Of a DNA stretch of 11,871 bases, positions 8,320 to 11,871 are shown piece by piece. The notes under the pieces were generated by a model. It ran no database searches and was not told the DNA's origin. It saw only the letters and a program-made list of their open reading frames with translations. The DNA comes from SHZI01 sp964407855. Its GTDB lineage: Bacteria; Pseudomonadota; Gammaproteobacteria; Steroidobacterales; GCA-2729495. The translations under genes were made by a program, and so were the position numbers. The DNA is taken from the NCBI GenBank assembly GCA_964407855.1, contig CAYOXI010000063.1:1-11871 (forward strand), given 5' to 3'. Every line of letters begins with the position of its first letter. The stretch's first letter is position 1.

Positions 8320-8983
8320 TCAGCTTGTACCCCGCGCCCCGGACGGTATGGATGAGCTGGGGTTCGAAGCCCTTGTCGACCTTCCGGCGCAGCCGGCTGA
8401 TGTGGACGTCGATGACATTGGTCTGGGGATCGAAGTGATAGTCCCAGACGTTTTCGAGGAGCATGGTCCGGGTGACCACCTGGTCGCGATTGCGCATCAG
8501 GTACTCCAGCAGCCGGAACTCGCGGGGCTGGAGGTCCACCACCTGGCCCGCGCGCTTTACTTCGCGGCTGAGCAGGTTGATGTGCAGGTCGGCCACCCGG
8601 AACTCGGTGGGCTCGTCGTTGCCCGCCGGGCGCCGGGTGATCGCTTCGAGCCGGGCCATCAGCTCGGCAAAGGCGAAGGGCTTGCCGATATAGTCATCGG
8701 CGCCGGCCCGCAGGCCTTTCACCTTGTCGTCCACCTCGCCGAGCGCACTCAGGATCAGCGCGGGGGTAGTGATGTCGGAGGCCCGCAGCGTGCGCACGAT
8801 CGTGAGCCCGTCCACGTTGGGCAGCATCCGGTCGACGATCAGCACGTCGTAGTCCCCGGTGGTAGCCAGGAACAGCCCGTCCTTGCCATCCGCCGAATGA
8901 TCCACCGTATGCCCGCTCTCCCGCAGGCCGCCGAGGATGAAGCTCGCCACGCCGGGATCGTCTTCTATTACCAGGATGCGCAT
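8306..8983 (-). CDS. OmpR/PhoB-family response regulator
   Basis: This is a 225-residue DNA-binding regulator and the cognate partner of the overlapping kinase. The receiver domain (1 to about 120) has its acidic pocket Asp8/Asp9, phospho-acceptor Asp51 (LIVDRMLP), switch Ser79 and Lys101 (GKPF). The C-terminal winged helix (about 128-225) shows the family pattern: LQPREFRLLEYLMRN, then NVIDVHISRLRRKVD as recognition helix, and the final HTVRGAGYKL. It resembles CusR/PmrA-type regulators, but regulon and signal cannot be told from sequence. The ATG at 8983 is preceded immediately by seven C and has no Shine-Dalgarno sequence. It is the first gene after the terminator at 9011-9050, so its promoter must lie in about 30 bp or read from further upstream. 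Confidence 0.95.
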   Translation of the reverse strand: MRILVIEDDPGVASFILGGLRESGHTVDHSADGKDGLFLATTGDYDVLIVDRMLPNVDGLTIVRTLRASDITTPALILSALGEVDDKVKGLRAGADDYIGKPFAFAELMARLEAITRRPAGNDEPTEFRVADLHINLLSREVKRAGQVVDLQPREFRLLEYLMRNRDQVVTRTMLLENVWDYHFDPQTNVIDVHISRLRRKVDKGFEPQLIHTVRGAGYKLSESA

Positions 8984-8990
8984 GGGGGGG

Positions 8991-8996
8991 ATGATA
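8991..8996 (-). promoter_or_regulatory. Possible -10 element (TATCAT) for the two-component operon
   Basis: Read on the minus strand, TATCAT lies 7 bp before the regulator ATG. Transcription would then start at or next to the ATG, which would explain the missing ribosome binding site. No good -35 is found 16-18 bp upstream, where the terminator stem sits. Motif-only call. Confidence 0.25.
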
Positions 8997-9010
8997 GCCG
9001 GGACTGCGCC

Positions 9011-9050
9011 AAAAACATGCGGGCCGGGAAACTTGCGTCTTCCGGCCCGC
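9011..9050 (-). terminator. Intrinsic terminator after the HD-GYP/sirtuin operon
   Basis: A 9-bp perfect GC stem (GCGGGCCGG at 9019-9027 with CCGGCCCGC at 9042-9050) can extend by AA/TT past one bulged base. Read on the minus strand, the stem is followed by ATG and then TTTTT (9015-9011). It lies 82 bp after the sirtuin stop and 28 bp before the regulator start. There is no T-run on the other side, so it acts in one direction only. Confidence 0.85.
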
Positions 9051-9104
9051 AGAAAGACCCGCCAGTTGCCTTCTCGTCGCTAGCCGGGCCGGGGGGAGAC
9101 GGCG

Positions 9105-9116
9105 CGGCTGCAGCCG
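9105..9116. repeat. 12-bp perfect palindrome CGGCTGCAGCCG
   Basis: It lies 16 bp beyond the sirtuin stop, between that gene and its terminator. It could form a short 3' hairpin with a tight loop, or simply reflect high GC. No T-run follows. Confidence 0.4.
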
Positions 9117-9131
9117 GGGGTGCGGCCAAGA

Positions 9132-10037
9132 CTAGGCGCCTCCCCCTTGCGATTCGCTGGACAGGCCATTACCGGTCGGTAAGGCGACCGGATTGCCGGC
9201 CGGCTTGCCCACCAGCTGTCCGGCCAGCGCCGGCAGGGCGAGGGCGCAGTCAGCCGTCCAGCGCAGGCTGATCAGCGGGTCGGCCCGGGTGCAGCCGAGG
9301 TTGATGGCCGCGATCACCTTGCCCGCGGCCGCGGCCTCCCGCACCAGCCGGAAGCCCGAGTACACCATCAGGGATGAGCCGATGATGAGCAGCGCATCGG
9401 CCGCCTCCACCGTGGCCCACGCGGTGGCGGTGACCCCGGCCGGGATGGCCTCGCCGTAGAACACCACGTCCGGCTTCAGCAGTCCGCCGCACAACCGGCA
9501 CGGCGGCACCTGGAAATCCCCGTACTCGTCGACCAGCGGAGCGGCGTCGCCGTCCGGGCCGGCCCGGGCGGGCGTGTCCGCCCAGCCGGGATTGGCGGCC
9601 AGCAGCTCGGCCTGCCAGTCGGCCCGCGGCAGACGAGCCTCGCAGCCCAGGCAGCGCACCCGGTCGAGCCGGCCGTGCAGTTCGACGACGCCGCGGTTGC
9701 CTGCCTGATGATGCAGCCGGTCGACGTTCTGGGTGATCACGCCGGCAACCAGGCCCGCTTCGGTCAGCGCCGCGAGGGCGGTGTGGGCCGGGTTGGGTCG
9801 GGCGGTGGCGAAGCGCGGCCAGCCGAGGCTGCTGCGTGCCCAGTAGCGGCAACGCACCGGGGCGCTGCGCACGAAGTCGGGATAGAGCACGGGATGCGCG
9901 TGTTTCCAGCTGCCGTCGGCGTGACGATAGTCGGGAATGCCTGAGGCGGTGCTGCAGCCCGCGCCGGTCAGCGCGACGACACGGCGATGGCCCCGCAGAA
10001 AGCCGGCCAGCTGCCCGATGCCGACGCTGTTGTTCAG
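9132..10037 (-). CDS. SIRT4-like (class II) sirtuin, NAD-dependent protein deacylase
   Basis: From the proposed start this is a 301-residue cytoplasmic enzyme that uses NAD to remove acyl groups from lysine. Motifs, numbered from that start: TGAGCSTASGIPDYR (24-38), TQNVDRLHHQAG (102-113), catalytic His121 in VVELHGRL, zinc-binding CLGC (129-132) and CRLC (180-183), GGLLKPDVVFYGE (about 184-196) and GSSL (220-223). The GCSTxSGIPDYR form and the YGE ending fit the SIRT4-like class II group. The start is uncertain. No ATG, GTG or TTG occurs in frame between codon 1 and the TGAG motif. The choices are CTG 10037, which forms a CTGA overlap with the HD-GYP stop, or GTG 10148, which adds 37 Arg/Pro/Gly-rich residues unlike the family. 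The C-terminal tail after about residue 275 is Gly/Ser-rich and low in information. Confidence 0.9.
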   Translation of the reverse strand: MNNSVGIGQLAGFLRGHRRVVALTGAGCSTASGIPDYRHADGSWKHAHPVLYPDFVRSAPVRCRYWARSSLGWPRFATARPNPAHTALAALTEAGLVAGVITQNVDRLHHQAGNRGVVELHGRLDRVRCLGCEARLPRADWQAELLAANPGWADTPARAGPDGDAAPLVDEYGDFQVPPCRLCGGLLKPDVVFYGEAIPAGVTATAWATVEAADALLIIGSSLMVYSGFRLVREAAAAGKVIAAINLGCTRADPLISLRWTADCALALPALAGQLVGKPAGNPVALPTGNGLSSESQGGGA

Positions 10038-10999
10038 GCCGCGACCATGCCGGCGGCGAGGAAGGCATCGGCCACCACCTGCCGTGGAACGTGCACCCGG
10101 CCCGGCGACAGGGCGCGCACGATGTCGGCCCGCCGGATCGGCTGCCACAGACGCTGTGCGGAGGGCAGCGCGCGGCCCGCACTGTCGCTGACCAGTGCAA
10201 CCACGGGCCGCACCGGTTCCTCGGCAACCTGGCGCCGCACCACGCCAAGGCGTCCATCGGCCAGCTGGACCCAGGAGCCGGTCGGATACAGGCCGAGCGC
10301 GCGACTGAAGCTGCGCACGATGTCGGCATCGAATTTCTGGTGACGCAGCCGGTTGATCAGGCGCATTGCGTCGTTGGCGGAGCGCGCGCCGGCGTAGTGG
10401 CGGTCCTGCATCACGGCATCATAGGTGTCCACGACGGCCGCCAGCCGGGCGGCCAGTGGAATCTCCGTGCCCTTGACGCCGCGGGGATAGCCGCTGCCGT
10501 CCAGCCGCTCATGATGGCCGAGCAGCGCATCTTCCAGCGGTTCGGGCAGCGTGGCCGTGCCGCGGACGAGATGCAGGCCGCGGCGCACGTGGCGCTCGAT
10601 AAAGTACCGCTCACCGGTGGACAGCGCGCCGGTCTTGGCGAGGATCGGCACCGGGACCGAGATCTTGCCGATGTCGAGCAGCAGGCCCGCCAGCGCCAGA
10701 TCGTCCAGCGTGGGCCGCTCAAAGCCGATCCGGTGGCCGGCGATGGCCATGAGTACGGCGCAGCCAATCGCCCGGCGGTGCAGAAAACCGACCCGCAGCT
10801 CCGTTGCCATCAGCCAGGGAACGGTGTCGGCATCCTCCAGCAGGCTGGTGACCAGTGGCGTGATGGCACGGCGCAGCGGGGCGAGCGCGAGGTCTTCGGA
10901 GCGGCGCGTGCGGCGCACCGCATCGGCAAAGGCATGGGCCAGGTCCCGGAGCTGCAGCCGGCTGCAGTCAACGGGTACAAGGCGGGCGGATGTCAGCAC
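10034..10999 (-). CDS. HD-GYP-family protein with degenerate HD motif (LD-GYP)
   Basis: This 321-residue cytoplasmic protein belongs to the HD-GYP family, whose active members hydrolyse cyclic di-GMP. Visible family residues: His74 (HRRAIG), Asp109-Ile-Gly-Lys112, His137 (IERHVRRG), His162-His163 with ERLDGSGYPRGVKG (to about 177) and Asp191 (DTYDA). After the domain is the common tail strand YPTGSWVQLADGRLGVV (about 238-254). The His of the HD pair is replaced by Leu108 (GLLLDIGKI, codon CTC where CAC would be expected), so one metal ligand is missing. The first about 60 residues have no domain I recognise. The start is GTG 10999; no ATG is near and the ribosome binding site is weak. The TGA overlaps the sirtuin CTG. 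It may be catalytically weak or a c-di-GMP sensor. Confidence 0.88.
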   Translation of the reverse strand: MLTSARLVPVDCSRLQLRDLAHAFADAVRRTRRSEDLALAPLRRAITPLVTSLLEDADTVPWLMATELRVGFLHRRAIGCAVLMAIAGHRIGFERPTLDDLALAGLLLDIGKISVPVPILAKTGALSTGERYFIERHVRRGLHLVRGTATLPEPLEDALLGHHERLDGSGYPRGVKGTEIPLAARLAAVVDTYDAVMQDRHYAGARSANDAMRLINRLRHQKFDADIVRSFSRALGLYPTGSWVQLADGRLGVVRRQVAEEPVRPVVALVSDSAGRALPSAQRLWQPIRRADIVRALSPGRVHVPRQVVADAFLAAGMVAA

Positions 11000-11018
11000 G
11001 GTGATGGCTTTTTCTTTT

Positions 11019-11034
11019 TGTGACGCAGGTCACT
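11019..11034. promoter_or_regulatory. CRP/Vfr-like binding site upstream of the HD-GYP gene
   Basis: TGTGA-CGCAGG-TCACT matches the CRP consensus TGTGA-N6-TCACA at nine of ten fixed bases, and its central CAG also fits the Vfr form. The core is a perfect GTGAC-GCAG-GTCAC palindrome. It lies 19 bp before the GTG start at 10999. That is very close for an activator, so it might repress, or the real transcript start may lie elsewhere. Confidence 0.45.
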
Positions 11035-11047
11035 CTAGCAGCTGGAG

Positions 11048-11089
11048 CAGGCCTGAACCGTGACGTGTCGCACGGCCGCGAGTGGCCTG
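11048..11089. other. Nested inverted repeat after the cytochrome gene
   Basis: CAGGCC (11048-11053) pairs with GGCCTG (11084-11089), and inside it CCGTG (11058-11062) pairs with CACGG (11071-11075). It starts right after the cytochrome stop on the minus strand. It may be a 3' stabilising or attenuating structure; without a T-run it is not a classical terminator. Confidence 0.3.
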
Positions 11090-11090
11090 A

Positions 11091-11871
11091 TTATGGCAAC
11101 CCAGCCGGCAGCGACAGCAGGTAGGACGCAATGGCGCGACGGTCTTCCGGGGAGAGCCGGCTGGTGTTGTCATCGATCACCGAACTCATCGAGGAGCCGG
11201 TGAAGTCGCCGTCGGGCAGCATGCCGATCTCGAAGAACATCTCCAGGTCGGCGCTGGTCCACCGGCCGATGCCTGTTTCCCGGTTGGGCCGGATGTCCGG
11301 AATCCGCTCGCCATCCGGCCCGGCAGGAGTACCCGCCAGCTCCTGCCGCCGATCCAGCGCACCGAGCCAGGTACGCGGGGTGTGGCATTCCCCGCAGTGA
11401 CCCAGGTGGCGGACCAGGTAGGCGCCGCGGTTCCATTCGGCATCCCGCGCCTCGTCCGGACTGAAGCGTGCCGGAGAAAAATTGAGCAGGTTCCAGCCGA
11501 ACATCACGAGCCGGCTGGACAGGTACCAGGGCAGTTCGTGGTCGATTGGTGGCGAAGTGACTGGCGCCAGGCTGCGCAGGTAGGCCGCGATCGCCACCAC
11601 GTCCTCATCGCTGATGCCGGTGTAGGAGGGATAGGGGAACACCGGATAGTAGAAGCTGCCGTCCGGTGCCCGGCCCTCCCGCAGCGCGCGCCCGAGATCC
11701 GCGTCAGTCCAGCCACCGAGGCCCGTCGCCCGGTCCGGCGTCAGGTTGGGCGAATGAAAGGTGCCGAACGGTGTCTCGAGGCGGCGCCCGCCGGCCAGCG
11801 GCACCGCATCCGGCCGGTCGGCCGTGTGGCAGGTGATGCAGCCGCCGGCGAAGACCAGGTACTGGCCCCGC
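11091..11871 (-). CDS. Diheme c-type cytochrome (dehydrogenase-subunit type), N-terminus outside window
   Basis: About 259 residues are visible; the frame is open to the window edge, so the signal peptide and N-terminus are missing. Two heme sites are seen: CITCH at visible residues 11-15 and CGECH in the second domain (complement of about 11392-11406). Each heads a cytochrome c fold of the kind found in electron-transfer subunits of membrane dehydrogenases, with the typical PLAGGRRLETPFGTFHSPNL, GGWTDADLGRALREGRAPDG and YPSYTGISDEDVVAIAAYLR. The second domain has a candidate axial Met (GSSMSSVI). In the first domain the corresponding stretch is YYPVFPYPSY, with Phe where some relatives have Met. 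The protein would be periplasmic or membrane-attached and pass electrons to the respiratory chain. Its partner enzyme would lie beyond the right edge. Confidence 0.9.
   Translation of the reverse strand, partial: RGQYLVFAGGCITCHTADRPDAVPLAGGRRLETPFGTFHSPNLTPDRATGLGGWTDADLGRALREGRAPDGSFYYPVFPYPSYTGISDEDVVAIAAYLRSLAPVTSPPIDHELPWYLSSRLVMFGWNLLNFSPARFSPDEARDAEWNRGAYLVRHLGHCGECHTPRTWLGALDRRQELAGTPAGPDGERIPDIRPNRETGIGRWTSADLEMFFEIGMLPDGDFTGSSMSSVIDDNTSRLSPEDRRAIASYLLSLPAGLP

Noticed and set aside
6658..8355. 565-codon open frame on the + strand across the kinase
   Set aside because: It covers the complete kinase and part of the holin-like gene in antisense, has low-complexity composition and no recognisable domain.
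11058..11075. CCGTG/CACGG stem as an intrinsic terminator for the cytochrome gene
   Set aside because: The stem is short and no run of T follows on the minus strand; it is kept only as part of a nested inverted repeat.

Overview
The window is GC-rich and densely coding. It fits a high-GC proteobacterium, most likely a gammaproteobacterium. The basis is the gene content: a PA0069-type radical SAM protein, a PEP-CTERM (VPxPA) surface protein, an OmpR/EnvZ-type two-component pair, an HD-GYP protein and a diheme cytochrome c. The exact order cannot be fixed from the sequence alone. I support thirteen protein genes. The first and last are cut by the window edges. I see no rRNA, tRNA, CRISPR array, transposase or phage integration gene.

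Layout. Positions 1-667 (-) hold the N-terminal part of a radical SAM protein, divergent from a four-gene + strand operon (700-4936). That operon encodes a membrane-anchored periplasmic adaptor, a stand-alone MacB/LolD-class ATPase and two different FtsX-type permeases. It reads as a MacAB-like exporter whose membrane part is probably a heterodimer. An outer-membrane partner is not in the window. Convergent to it is an exported protein with a C-terminal PEP-CTERM/VPxPA sorting signal (4964-5647, -). After a 173-bp divergent spacer with two palindromes comes an atypical SDR-type NAD(P)-binding protein (5821-6507, +). Its stop codon overlaps, within a shared CTAG, the stop of a small four-helix membrane protein of the Phage_holin_4_2 family (6504-6878, -).

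The rest is on the minus strand. A response regulator (8306-8983), its sensor kinase (6904-8319, GTG start overlapping the regulator by 14 nt) and the holin-like membrane protein form one apparent operon. A clear intrinsic terminator at 9011-9050 separates this operon from an upstream one. The upstream operon holds an HD-GYP-family protein (10034-10999) and a SIRT4-like class II sirtuin (9132-10037). The HD-GYP protein has lost the His of its HD motif (it reads LD). The sirtuin has no ordinary start codon near its conserved N-terminus and may start at a CTG in a CTGA overlap with the HD-GYP stop. A CRP/Vfr-like palindrome lies just upstream of the HD-GYP gene. At the right edge is a partial diheme c-type cytochrome of the dehydrogenase-subunit type.

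I did not find an unmistakable new defence or mobile system. The points most worth following up are the degenerate HD-GYP/sirtuin pair with its unusual start and CRP-like site, the cysteine arrangement in the exporter adaptor, and the strongly non-coding distribution of CTAG.
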